Shown here piece after piece: positions 22,701 through 30,217 of a stretch of 64,000 bases of DNA (position 1 is its first letter; each line of letters starts with the position of its first letter). The translations under genes and the position numbers were made by a program. The DNA is taken from contig VLTN01000024.1 of the NCBI GenBank assembly GCA_008330645.1, forward strand, positions 310,001-374,000. Reading direction: 5' to 3'. The notes beneath the pieces are model-generated. The model was not told the DNA's origin. It did no database searches and worked only from the letters and a program-made list of their open reading frames with translations. This DNA is from Cafeteria roenbergensis (Eukaryota > Sar > Bigyra > Bicosoecida > Cafeteriaceae).

Positions 22701-23155
22701 TCGCCACAGAGCGGCGCCTGACCGCGGAGGACGCCGCCCACATGACGTCGGACGCTCTGGACGCCTCTCTTGGCCGGGCACTGTACAGGCTCTGGACTGA
22801 CTCGTCCGGAACGACGCGGTGGGGCAGAATGGTCTTCACTCTGCGCGCGCTCGCCTCTGCGCCCGCTCCGTTGGGGCCCGAGCTCAGCGCTCCCCAGCCG
22901 GAATCAGCCGCGGCACCAACTCCAGCGGCGGGCGCGGCCCCAGCGCCCCCAGCAGCTGAAGCAAGCACCGCGGGTGGGCAGGGTGCGCTGCAGGCGTCCA
23001 CTGCGGCCGTTCGGGCGGCTCGTGATGCTGGGGCTCTGCACCCCGACGCCGTGGCCATCGCCGAGGCGTCATGCATCTCTGCCGCCGTTGCGGCGGCGGC
23101 GGCCGCAGCAGAGGCCTCAGCTGGCAAGGGGGGCAAGGGGGCCAAGCGCAAGTGA
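13715..23155 (+). CDS. SPEF2/CPC1 homologue, flagellar central-pair protein
   Basis: This homologue of sperm flagellar protein 2 (CPC1 in Chlamydomonas) belongs to the C1b projection of the ciliary central pair. Single exon, 3,146 residues, longer than the animal protein (about 1,800). The start is set by homology: MADLLRTWLVDEVQLSRDVV begins the N-terminal calponin-homology-like domain (residues 1-110), with GYLIAEVL, IKIEPTLVRLGI and ALTLLYEIK blocks at the expected spacing. The frame is open upstream to 13139 but that part is not protein-like. Residues 120-500 are long charged helices. An adenylate-kinase-like domain lies at about 860-1150: the GWLLVGFPRSAAQAAALE motif is clear, but the P-loop position reads APPFAPLSSL and lacks GxxGxGK. 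Lys-rich patches occur near 715-750, 2090-2130, 2370-2390 and the extreme C-terminus. Its presence implies a motile flagellum. Confidence 0.9.
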   Translation: MADLLRTWLVDEVQLSRDVVSFEKECANGYLIAEVLAKHNQQPDFAEGAFRDDDRADTQISNFIKIEPTLVRLGIRFDARRARLLMSKQRNAALTLLYEIKTAVAPLNKVAVSLRPPPSGGIKAARLGLRSRAAPHDKAQSELFAKSIRLKADNQNELFLNKHMRNFGRGVERLWAQRDAMVRARAGAHKAALNQQRLRQLHLLRTNRMLRAAKEEHGVREWQRNMEVRLAQGQRAKRIDREQKLRAAERAELSDAEAAAEMSEGLAGFESAARRLGIEMEATGKEGLSEGEEAAELMRIARQLRRSGPARPPSGPTRLAEQEAYFDAMEERLGTRKANAASAEAILRRLRRRKLDADELHDKRRRRRAAFVAAGGALRASRLEAERRRWLAACLRSRSKAEAKLDSECADIARLEGAMRLRRARADEDMAVQALRDEAAALRWDGELWAAATAAHALEAADVCRRLDTLRAERRESRRQAVESMCRDEATRLVETALAAASVREAFSQLGHVGQGWEAVVQGSSPLAPTQPLAGPSSGGSASVAAEGSQASTEHAADAGSAAPAPEGAGPDVPARAAAPWEGQAGVGVELWDRLVGCAAAGVSPWLALPRTPAEGACSGGSADAETALVSLGGSATGEAWPTRTQDEASARNGDSAAAARLQLRARVFADLHGGQNLWAGLADGSPEAGRLDALVTALWLQAAAGDQDAETDAVKGGAKAKKAAAAAAEKKRAKKGGSSKGGAAGDSAGDGAEEPGPVPRRIVRALLGAALGDAFTAGSAALVAGTAQTAAAAAEAAAEAGDDAAHGGGGAQVAGELADCQPAAAAAGPFRSVLGRCVEELRLACVAPEDPPAPASGVPWGLPLRACCLAPPFAPLSSLCDRLAGAFGLRTIDPWLLLVEGRCLAAASDRASAADSEGGGGLAEATLRIEAVDDVVADDRGAEAKEDDSEGKDADDGLPSGPLNSVHPEKGEDALFAELVAGRDALAALAAENCDPNCDSAIRRLVLSPEQVSEDTCSLGRRWAPELASVGREAAEAEAAARASGADMRWWCPSDEILVKAVHVALKALTADVADAAVAPAEAGSGSTAGGSPLAAEPAEDASEDCPDAGAVPEWRGGLEDAARDAGLRGWLLVGFPRSAAQAAALEKLLTGWAPRTPAASPWTTFDASATDARWAQVCAPVDEEAAVARPDHALKQHSPRGVLTTLRLDTDAFRAARYALGWRADPVMQAMPAVAEGEDAPLASTARLPPRQPGVLAPDAPDAEHDTTAAPPRPPSASARPPSAARREPDTAMEGRDSPAEASSPSPPAAGPITGLGNLRPLSASGRDADGTLVPASARDRPSALPLDLPAHRGGGASSEVAGPVAAGEQHSQPGPRPWVWSPRTERPVTAEAGGRADASAGGGDLLGDEVRAAAFSTGYIPTLRSGPPLYHVDVLPPPYALDHKGALERAAISSAAARSMEAALLRREAGAKEASADAWFERAGALRVLRWHNPVVESRAREELKRGEGSDRVRKRALADVAALDAEAASWAAARRDDDAQPRQSGDWVLLRGTSPSGGPGQQVVETESWAEFEAPGRCLWAVGRRDLLADHELFSAAARALAHGFRDGHERATRSAAAAAAEAARRAAAVESLRDAFKSFLKAAEGVLHDSPAPQEAGPGEAAGDESARAATDASPDADAPAPAEGAAESASPADHATAGGEAHGTEAHAQPAAAEVRRPDLQPPLLPAWLATWSSAQPADGSESGGSGSGDAATGELDRGSADDVPADQAVAPGGAEAAGVEGAEEATSAGSEAASAAVDGPAAASAPAGASTAATGEEAAEVEAVATIDSNDAVVEARRALAIASVSVGLRVPVLVLPSWSSQEQATRSAVALARAAASSILRRWEGATRAYGVTAETHAWRWGRELEAAASRSARVAGAFAQAMCSPFGGYDEALQRLHTALCRVPASSRSRPEVQAALEADVDAVAAGMRVAAGKRFAAASELAASVSVQGWADAALWSLTASALAIASAERRRLAEARAALLQYAILAGGAVPVGAAPDGAEALHACAILRLAGTAGLSSLADALESGSTAAEAAEADAAGGGAAGKKKAAAAKDKAAAAKKKGAASGKDKKKGKGGAGGGQEGEDDEDDEDEAVASAEVGVPVAADFAWRVGHLAPPVVLPQPVSCLLAAPSAEDSAAPEAGAPDAQGAVQAMVSACGEDESQLEADVQGRGAARVEAAAAASLALAVGALVRDAVGSLLPFEVPAAAPVPGPAVSARQLGGGSAVAEDAEEPASRSVAWGVASAAMAEAEAFAAAVVWDSGRLRRARARVGRALVKAEKRRTAAAAAARAAVAHVEAEAQAELDAAAAALAEAQAGGGKDKKKGGAASKKDKKQAAASGVELPDMAEVLLPLSSVLPVPPVPAAAALAAGLSVGEQELASLAGLDPVELGRAIVSGRAAAQLRAEARIPDSVLSALEAEARHSAGRLRVLRRALGRAAERIASLAVQNTQQAVATAEARLRGELSAIESARIELRRDVQLGRAPVAPLRVQSRLARSEELLLPQTGAGASALKSGGGSGLAAVATPATRDAVVVELKQLRSCKQVSVLAEAGVAREAPGTDGLTPSGFGVLVSALRAVAEHSGNPALMLPAAAAGDKQLEAAAAWNAVFEDAVPPERVCFGPDGAPLAEASLDTAECEPATASVADAAAGSTGDAGAREEAVDAQGSGLQADGAMVPVVPAGAWAPETEVVATLFRLAGAGKLGARWREAARGGALGAPLLQWVTQHRVRPDEWPAAAVQQAARGQPHWVDWRRLCTAALFSAPTEAAAAGARDASQPAAAAAAAPDAAVAARPRVAASGAVLSVVPSAGEVAEFAERLADACGVVAAGLDGAVEHPQHCDAFCGPEAACAGVRPWFEGHGLRALASAESAGAAAEARLLQRIADLGAVAACETPPPELADSEPRLTDGLGGWHHLPTPHPVLSAASAAAGARVKGMRLQAAADLATERRLTAEDAAHMTSDALDASLGRALYRLWTDSSGTTRWGRMVFTLRALASAPAPLGPELSAPQPESAAAPTPAAGAAPAPPAAEASTAGGQGALQASTAAVRAARDAGALHPDAVAIAEASCISAAVAAAAAAAEASAGKGGKGAKRK

Positions 23156-23313
23156 GCCTCGACCAACCAGCCCGACCTGACCTGGGTCCGTGTGTGGGGG
23201 GGAGGTGAAGGCGAGATTGAGTGTGTGGCCCGCATGCGTGGAATCGCTGCGTTCAATTCGTTCTTCAGCTCCTCACTCGCTCCCGCAGACTTGCGCGCCG
23301 ATTCGCGCGCCAA

Positions 23314-24262
23314 TCACGGAGAAGCGCCGGCCGCCGGAGCGGCCGCTGCTGCTGCTCCTGCTGCTGCTCCTGCTGCTGCTCCTGCTGCTGCTCCTCCTCC
23401 TGCCGCTCCTGCCGTGGGCGCTGCCGCACTGCCTCCTCCCGTCTTGGGTGGGCGGGTGCCGAAGATGGTGGTTCCCACGCGCACATTGTCCGCACCATGC
23501 TCGATCGCCAGCTCAAAGTCGGAGCTCATTCCCATGCTCAGCTCCAGTGCTGTGACGTCCAGCCCGAGAGTATCGGCGACTTTGGCCCTTGTCTCAGCAA
23601 GCCTCTCAAAGTAGACTGCGGCGGGCGAACCCAGCTTGCCTATGGTCATGAGGCCCACCAGCCTGAGGTGCGGGCATTCGTCGCGGATGTGCGCGGCCAG
23701 CGCAGCAGCTTCCGCTGGCTCGACGCCGCCTTTCTGGTCCTCGGCAGACGTGTTCACCTGGACGTACACGCCGAGGGGCTCGTCTCTGTGCGCCTCGCTC
23801 GCTGCGTTCAGCTTGTTCGCGAGCTTCACGGAGTCAACGCTCTCCACTGCCCACAGGTTCGGCACTCCTTGCACCAAGGACTTGCACTTGTTACTCTGCA
23901 GCTGGCCGATGAAATGCCAGCGAATGTCGCCAGGCAGGACAGGCGCTTTGCCCACCAGCTCTTGCACCTGCGAGTCGGGCGGTGCACGCAAGCAGCCAGG
24001 GCAAGCGACCGGCTTGGCTTTCCCTCACGGGCTTCCGCAGAGAAGCGTCGCTGCGCCTCAGCGCATGGCATCTGAGCACTCCACACTCGCCCGTGGCTGG
24101 TTCTGGCACCCTGCTTTCGCCACCGGCACTCACGTAGTTCTCGCCAAAGTGGCGCTGGCCAGCGTCATAAACTTCTTGGATCATCTCTGCTGGCTTGAGC
24201 TTGCCCACCGCCACCAGGCGCGCCTGTGCGCGCAAGAGGAGGGGATCGTTGACGAGGGACAT
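23314..24262 (-). CDS. YggS/PLPBP family pyridoxal-phosphate homeostasis protein
   Basis: This is a fold-type III PLP-binding protein that buffers pyridoxal phosphate; no enzyme activity is known for the family. Exon 1 is 24262-24134 and exon 2 is 23967-23314, split by a 166-bp intron (GTGAGT...CAG). Joining them restores the family block HFGENY + VQELVGKAP. The product is 260 residues. [13 protein letters not shown] carries the PLP lysine (Lys21), and [16 protein letters not shown] and [17 protein letters not shown] are the other signatures, ending with the VRVGTTIFG phosphate-binding segment. The N-terminus is some 15 residues shorter than usual. The C-terminus has an added Ala/Gly-rich tail of about 40 residues, encoded by a GCT-rich repeat. 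Its promoter lies in the 271 bp between it and the next minus-strand gene. Confidence 0.92.
23343..23402. repeat. GCT-rich 12-bp-period repeat in coding DNA
   Basis: About four copies of a 12-bp unit (GCTGCTGCTCCT type on the plus strand) grading into CCT and GCC units. On the minus strand it encodes the Ala/Gly-rich tail of the YggS-like protein. The domain ends before it, so it probably grew by slippage. Confidence 0.8.
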
Positions 24263-24533
24263 GGGCGGCTTTCAGGCAGGTCACAAACCACAATGGGGAG
24301 TGAGGCCTCGTGGCCCGCAGCGTGGGGGCAAGCGGGCGGCGCAGTCGTGACTGGTGCGGGCTCACAGCGGCCGCGCGCCCCGCAGCGGAGGACGCTGCCT
24401 CCACGCGCGACAGCACATTTGCAAGGGCTGCTGCAGCCATACCGCCCGGAGCTTGGGTGTCCCGCGTGCGTCGTGTGTGCGGCGAGCGCCAAGCCCGTGC
24501 CACGCAATCGCTCTTGGCAGAGCCTGGCAGCAC

Positions 24534-27338
24534 TCAAGAAGGCGCACACGAATCGTCTCCCGGGAACACTGCGCACGCTGCTCTGGCCTTTTCGTCCTTC
24601 TCGTCCTTGATGGCCGGGAGTGCGTCCATGGGGGGCCCGTCGATGGCCATTGCCTCCCATTGCTGCAGCCGCTCCGTCAGCTCGCGAGAGTCCGGATCGC
24701 GCAGCAACGCGGAGTGCTGCGCCTGCACCATCTCCTGCCGCTCAGCGACGGCTGCCGCTGCTTCCTCGTCCCGGTCTGCCTTGGGCACCAGGGAGTCGCG
24801 CACGTACGCGAGGATGCGAACGTGCTGGATCTTTCGGTCATGTGGGAAGGCGCTTCTGAACGCCTGCAGCGAAATCATGGCCGGGTCCCCCCCATCAGGC
24901 TGGCTTCCGCGCACCAGGCTCTGCAGCTCCAGGCCCCACCACAGGGATGCAGTCAGCATTGGGTGCTTCTCGAACAGCCCGTTGAAGCTGACTGCCGGCA
25001 TGACGGCTTCAGAACAGCCGCCGTCGTCCTTCACCGGGACCTTGACGACGCCCGGTGCCAGCGAAACCAGCGCGGCAAAGACGGCGTCGCCCTGCTCCGC
25101 GTAGGCTCCTTCGGCGCCATCCCACTCGATCATCCGGAGCAGCACCTCGCGGTTTGCAAACCTGCTGAGAATTCGCGCGCAGATGGTTCGCTCGTGAGCC
25201 CTGCAAGCAGTTGCAAACGCGTCCGCCTGCGCCCTGCGGCTCGGCGTCGATGCATTCGCTGCTGGCGCAGCACCCTCGATGGACGGATCCTCCTTCCACC
25301 GGAGCTCCTGGAGGGCCGTGACCGGAAACTGCGCGCGCAAGTCGTCACTCCCTTGCGACACCCACTCGGCCCCTGCTGCGGTCAGCAAGGCATTGAACAT
25401 GTCAAACGTGAGCCGCGTGGGCACGCCGTTTCCGTCGCCCGTCCCAAGAGCAGCGCTGGCCCGTTCCTGAATCCGAGCGAGCCGCGCGGCCGCCGCTGCC
25501 GCGTCCTCCTCCGCCGCTTCGAGCTGGTCTGCCAGCGCTTGAAGCGACCTCTCCGACTCCGCCTCGAGCCGCCGAATGCCGGTCGCGAGCATTTCGTCCC
25601 AGAGCTCGGCGTCCTCCTGAAAATGGCTCGAGATGTCAGCGCGGGAGGCCTTGTGCAGCTTGCGCAGCTCAGCCTTCTTCTTCTCGAGCTTCGCCGCTGC
25701 CACTTCGCGCTGCTCCTGGACCATTGCCCGGAGGCGCCGCAGCGCCACGTCCGCGCGAGCCTTGGCGAGCTCGGCAGCCTCCACAGCATCGACGAGCTCC
25801 TCGGCTGTCGGCTCCGGCCCCAGGCTGTCCGCCGCAGCAGCTGCAGGGTCGTCGTGGGCAGCATCGGCGTCCCCAAGGCGCGCTGGCTTTGCCGTAAGCA
25901 GGGCGTTTGCCCAACGTAGAGTTGCGCGCGCGAAGCCGGAAGAGCGCGCAATGGCAAAGAGCGGGGCCGCCCCCGCAGCCACCGCACCCGCTGGCTGCGG
26001 GTCATCGTCCGCGTCTTCAGTCGAGAGCACGTCTCGCCCACCACCGAGCGGGCCGCCGTGGCCTGGGCTCCAGTCAGGCGCAAATGTGGCTGCCACAGAG
26101 GCGGCTCGGTCGCTGCACACGTTGGAGAGCATTCCCAGCCGGGCCACGGGCAGCTGGGAGATGTCCACCAGCTTCTTCAGTGCGCAGCCGCTGACTCTCG
26201 CCTTGTTCTTCGTGTCCTGCCTGCGAGAGGCAAAGTCACCTCCGTCGTTGCAGCCCAAGACTGCTGCCGCGGCCAGCTCCGCGATCGGCGGGCCGCGCCT
26301 CACGTACGCTGCCGCCGCCTTGGCTGCGGAATGCTGCTGCTCGACGCTCCTGCTTGAAGCAGCCAGGGCAGCCTCTCGCCGGAGCTCGCTCAGGTCGGTG
26401 CACAGCGCCACGTACGCTGCGAGACGAAGCCGAGACAAAGGGGTTGCCCTCAGCAAGAGCTCGGAAGGGTCCGCGGGAGGCGGGCCGGTTGAACGGGGCT
26501 CCGCCGAGTCTGGTGCAACGTCGCCGAGGTCAGCCGGCCCCGCTGCGCTGCCTTGGGCCTGCCGCTTGAGACTCTGCATGGCCGATTGCGCCAGCAGCAC
26601 TGCCTTGCTTCGCTCGGTGGCGGCTCGATCCATGCCACGCTGGATCTGCTGGTGTCGCGCAGCCAGCGACCGTCGCATCTCGTCATAGGCTTCGGAGTGG
26701 CGCGCGAGCGCATCCTTGAGCTCTTTGATCTCTTGGCCCGCCTGCGCCTCGGAATCCTTGGCTGCCGCGGCCTCGGCCATGCGGGCACGCAACTCCGACG
26801 CTTCTTCCGTCAGCGCCATGACTGCGGTCATCAGCTTGTCCACATCGCGGGTAGTTGCGCTCTCAGCGGCTGCTTTGGCTCGCATCTCGAGGCTCTTGAT
26901 GAGCCGCTGCGTGCGAGAGGTTACCTCGGCAAGGTGCTTTCGAGCCTCGACGGAGTACGCTGAGTCGACGAGACCGGTGGCCGCCGGGTCGGCTGCCGCG
27001 CCTACAGCCGACTTGGCAGCCGCTGCGGCGCTTGCCTGCGCAGCAAGCGCGTCGGGGTGGATCTGGCCCATTGCTCGAACCATGCTGGCAACCTGGTTGG
27101 CCAGCATCGTGGTGCGCTCGCTCTGCGACAGCATTTGCGTGACCGTGAGGCTGGACTTGGAGTCAATGCCTTCCAGAACCTCCACTGTCGACTCCATCAC
27201 TCGCAGGTATTCGGCCAGGGCCTCCGCAGCAGAGGTGGCATCCGCCGAGCCCGTTGGCGCGGCGGGGGAGCCCACAGGAACCGCAGGCGAGCTCGGGGCA
27301 CCTTGGGCTCCGCGGGCCGCAGAAGCTGCAGCCGCCAT
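24534..27338 (-). CDS. Large coiled-coil protein of unknown function
   Basis: I do not recognise a family. Single exon, 934 residues from the ATG at 27338; the frame extends three codons further to a TTG only. After an Ala/Pro-rich start of about 45 residues comes a long helical region (about 45-280) rich in Glu, Arg, Ala and Met with coiled-coil character. A less regular middle (280-500) follows, then a second strong coiled coil at about 520-640 (EVAAAKLEKKKAELRKL and following). The C-terminal 300 residues look globular: WDGAEGAYAEQGDAVF, FEKHPMLTASLWWGLEL and HVRILAYVRDSLVP are good fold-like stretches. This architecture fits a cytoskeletal or flagellar scaffold, but nothing proves it. It is divergent from the first dihydrodipicolinate synthase gene, 208 bp away. 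Confidence 0.75.
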   Translation of the reverse strand: MAAAASAARGAQGAPSSPAVPVGSPAAPTGSADATSAAEALAEYLRVMESTVEVLEGIDSKSSLTVTQMLSQSERTTMLANQVASMVRAMGQIHPDALAAQASAAAAAKSAVGAAADPAATGLVDSAYSVEARKHLAEVTSRTQRLIKSLEMRAKAAAESATTRDVDKLMTAVMALTEEASELRARMAEAAAAKDSEAQAGQEIKELKDALARHSEAYDEMRRSLAARHQQIQRGMDRAATERSKAVLLAQSAMQSLKRQAQGSAAGPADLGDVAPDSAEPRSTGPPPADPSELLLRATPLSRLRLAAYVALCTDLSELRREAALAASSRSVEQQHSAAKAAAAYVRRGPPIAELAAAAVLGCNDGGDFASRRQDTKNKARVSGCALKKLVDISQLPVARLGMLSNVCSDRAASVAATFAPDWSPGHGGPLGGGRDVLSTEDADDDPQPAGAVAAGAAPLFAIARSSGFARATLRWANALLTAKPARLGDADAAHDDPAAAAADSLGPEPTAEELVDAVEAAELAKARADVALRRLRAMVQEQREVAAAKLEKKKAELRKLHKASRADISSHFQEDAELWDEMLATGIRRLEAESERSLQALADQLEAAEEDAAAAAARLARIQERASAALGTGDGNGVPTRLTFDMFNALLTAAGAEWVSQGSDDLRAQFPVTALQELRWKEDPSIEGAAPAANASTPSRRAQADAFATACRAHERTICARILSRFANREVLLRMIEWDGAEGAYAEQGDAVFAALVSLAPGVVKVPVKDDGGCSEAVMPAVSFNGLFEKHPMLTASLWWGLELQSLVRGSQPDGGDPAMISLQAFRSAFPHDRKIQHVRILAYVRDSLVPKADRDEEAAAAVAERQEMVQAQHSALLRDPDSRELTERLQQWEAMAIDGPPMDALPAIKDEKDEKARAACAVFPGDDSCAPS

Positions 27339-27546
27339 TGCTGCCAATCACGCCTCTTGAGATTGCTGGACCTGCACACCGCCAGGGGGGAGTGGTGGGC
27401 CCCACGTGCGTGCCCAGGGTGTGCTTGCGGCTGCGCGGTTTTGCCAGGCTGCTGCGGCAGCAAGCAAGGCCGATCGCCAGCCCGGCAGAGCCAGTGGAGC
27501 AGGCGCAACGTTTGCAGTCTGGTTCTTGCACATTTCAACCGCAAAT

Positions 27547-28673
27547 ATGGCCGCAGCCCCCGCGCCCCTGCCCATGGCCGGCGTCTACACCGCCCTGGTG
27601 ACGCCATTCAACGCGGACGAGTCCGTCGCGTGGGGCGAGTACGAGGCCCTCCTCGCGCTGCAGCTCGAGGCCGGAGTCGATGGCGTCGTCATCTGCGGCT
27701 CCACCGCCGAGCCTGCGACGCTCACCTCGGACGAGAAGAAGGAGCTCATCTCCCGCGCGATCAAGCTGTGCGCGGGCAAGTGCCAGGTCATCGCCGGCAC
27801 CGGCTCGAACAACACGGCCGCGACGGTGGAGTTCACGCGCTGGGCCAAGGGAGCGGGCGCGGACGCTTGCCTCGTGGTGAACCCGTACTACAACAAGCCG
27901 CAGCAGGCCGGGCTCGTCCGGCACGTGAAGGCGGTGGCGGCGGTGGGGCTGCCCATCGTCTTGTACAACAACCCAATTCGCTCCGCTTGCCTGATGGAGA
28001 CGCCGACCGTCCTCGAGTGAGCCAGCGTGCACTGCACGGGGGCGGTAGTCGTTGCCAGCTGGCGAGGCAGGGCCCAGCGGGGGCGGGGGCGACGGGCGCA
28101 GCGTGCAGCGCTGCGACCCTGCGCGCCTGTTCTCGCCTGCAGGTCGCAAGCAGGAGTCCGTGCGCGACGCGTCGCGCCCCGCCATTCCCGGCCGCCCATT
28201 GACCTGCGTATCTACCCGTTTTGTGTTCGACGTGTGGGGTCTCATGCAGGCTGGCAGCCCTCCCAGAGGTTGTCGCCGTCAAGGACTCGACGGGCGGCCT
28301 GGACATTGTGAGCGCGGTTGCCGCCAGCGGCGCGTTGCCAGTGTTGTCCGGCGGGGATGCGCTCGCAGTTCCCACCATAGCACTGGGCGGAGCAGGGCTC
28401 ATGAGCGTTGCGTCAAACATCGTGCCCAAGCGCGTTGTGGCGATGGTGCGGGCTGCCCTGGCGGGCGACTTTGCCGGTGCTCGCGCCGAGCACTATGCGC
28501 TGCTCCCGCTCTTCAAGGCGCTCACGGCAGAGATCAACCCAGTGCCGGCCAAGTACGCGCTCCAGCGAATGGGCCTAATCTCGAGCGCCTGCGTGCGCGC
28601 GCCGCTGGCGGAGCTGGGGGAGGCGAGCAGGCCAGTTGTTGAGGCCGCGTGCGCTGCGGCAGGCGCGCTGTGA
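27547..28673 (+). CDS. dapA: Dihydrodipicolinate synthase family protein, copy 1 (altered active-site motifs)
   Basis: Class I aldolase of the DHDPS/N-acetylneuraminate lyase family; DHDPS condenses pyruvate with aspartate semialdehyde in diaminopimelate-route lysine synthesis. Exon 1 is 27547-28016 and exon 2 is 28250-28673, with a 233-bp intron (GTGAGC...CAG) joined as VLE|LAALPEVVAVK; 297 residues. The Tyr motif NPYYNKPQQAGL and the Schiff-base Lys in VAVKDSTGG are present. However, two active-site loops depart from family consensus: GSTAEPAT in place of GTTGES-like, and NNPIR in place of NVPGR. Both loops are canonical in copy 2. The start ATG is followed by the same peptide as copy 2, with no clear targeting peptide. 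Copy 1 may have a changed substrate or reduced activity. It is a tandem duplicate; copy 2 starts 204 bp downstream. Confidence 0.9.
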
Positions 28674-28854
28674 TGGCTGGACGCATGCGGGCTCTTGTCG
28701 TCTGCGCGTGCGTGCACAGCCGTGGGCTCCTCGCACTGCACGGGGAGGAGTGCGCTTGGGGAAGGAGCGGCGCGGCGACAAGGCGGGGAGTTGCCGCCTC
28801 TGCCACCCGAAGTCGAGCAGAATCGAGTGACCCGCGCAAGGACGCGTCCCGTGG

Positions 28855-28867
28855 CACACACACACAC
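28855..28867. repeat. (CA)n microsatellite
   Basis: A short CA run ten bases upstream of the start codon of dihydrodipicolinate synthase copy 2, so it lies in the 5' untranslated region or core promoter. Copy 1 lacks it at the matching place. Confidence 0.85.
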
Positions 28868-28877
28868 TCCAGCCAGC

Positions 28878-30023
28878 ATGGCCGCAGCCCCTGCGCCCCT
28901 GCCCATGGCCGGCGTCTACACCGCCCTGGTGACGCCATTCAACGCGGACGAGTCCGTCGCGTGGGGCGAGTACGAGGCCCTCCTCGCGCTGCAGCTCGAG
29001 GCCGGCATCGATGGCGTCGTCATCTGCGGCACCACTGCGGAGTCCCCGACGCTCACCTCGGACGAGAAGAAGGAGCTCATCTCCCGCGCGATCAAGCTGT
29101 GCGCGGGCAAGTGCCAGGTCATCGCCGGCACCGGCTCGAACAACACGGCCGCGACGGTGGAGTTCACGCGCTGGGCCAAGGGAGCGGGCGCGGACGCTTG
29201 CCTCGTGGTGAACCCGTACTACAACAAGCCGCAGCAGGCCGGGCTCGTCCGACACGTGAAGGCGGTGGCGGCGGTGGGGCTGCCCATCATGCTTTACAAC
29301 ATTCCCGGCCGCTCCGCTTGCCTGATGGAGACGCCGACCGTCCTCGAGTGAGCCAGATTCGAGCCGCGCGCGTGCCTGTCGCCAGCGCCCTCCCACCTGC
29401 GGCCGCGCGCCTCGGCCGCCCAGTACCCCGCGGGCCCGGCTGCGAGCACCGCTGCCAGCCTTGCCCGAGCGAGCCGGGGGGTGGGGAGCGCGTCTTGCCT
29501 GTATCGCGCCGATTGCAAGAACTGTCGCGCCGGGCCGGCCCTGCGGTTGCCGTCACCAGCTCCGTGCCCAAATCCGGCCGACCGCCGCGATCCCCGCAGG
29601 CTTGCCAAGCTCCCTGAGGTGGTTGCTATCAAGGACGCGACGGGCGGTCTGGACATTGCGTCAGCAGTGGCCAGCGTGGGCGCGCTGCCGGTGCTCTCGG
29701 GCGACGACCCGCTCACCTTGCCGATGATGGCGGTGGGTGGAGCTGGCGTCGTCAGCGTGGCCTCCAACATCGTGCCCAAGCGCGTCGTTGCAATGGTGCG
29801 CGCTGCCCAGGCGGGCGACTTTGCTGCCGCCCGCGCCGAGCACTTCGCGCTGCTGCCTCTGCTCAAGGGCTTGTTCGCCGAGACGAACCCGGTGCCGGCC
29901 AAGTACGCGCTCCAGCGAATGGGCCTCATCTCGAGCGCCTGCGTGCGCGCGCCGCTGGCGGAGCTGGGGGAGGCGAGCAAGCCCGTTGTTGAGGCCGCGT
30001 GCACGGCAGTGGGACTCTTCTAG
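28878..30023 (+). CDS. dapA: Dihydrodipicolinate synthase, copy 2 (canonical)
   Basis: Same family and length as copy 1 (297 residues). Exon 1 is 28878-29347 and exon 2 is 29600-30023; the 252-bp intron sits at the identical phase-2 position (GA|G). Here the active-site motifs match the family: GTTAESPT (Thr-Thr pair), NPYYNKPQQAGL (catalytic Tyr), YNIPGR (Arg that binds the semialdehyde carboxylate) and Lys in VAIKDATGG. It is therefore the better candidate for true DHDPS, using aspartate semialdehyde made by the dehydrogenase at 51038-52348. Exon 1 differs from copy 1 at only about 20 of 470 bases, while the introns and the front of exon 2 are clearly diverged. It is convergent with GID8. 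Confidence 0.93.
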
Positions 30024-30168
30024 AGCTGCGTCGACGAGGCAACAACATCGCGCTGCGCCGCCTCCACGCCCACACGGAACACACACAGCCAGCACAGGCC
30101 CGCGGGCCTGGCCCAGCGCCCACAGTCCGGCACAGGGCGCGGCGTGTGAAAGCGCTGCGACGCTGGTG

Positions 30169-30183
30169 ACACACACACACACA
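30169..30183. repeat. (AC)n microsatellite
   Basis: A short AC run in the 194-bp convergent spacer between dihydrodipicolinate synthase copy 2 and GID8. Confidence 0.85.
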
Positions 30184-30217
30184 AAAAGACACAACGACGC
30201 GTGTGCTGGAGAGCTGG

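Noticed and set aside
24534-27347. Start of the 934-residue coiled-coil protein at 27347
   Set aside because: The codon at that place is TTG; the first ATG in frame is at 27338.
27547-28673. Copy 1 of dihydrodipicolinate synthase as a pseudogene
   Set aside because: Both exons are open, splice sites are intact, the intron position is conserved and catalytic Lys and Tyr are present; changes are confined to two motifs.
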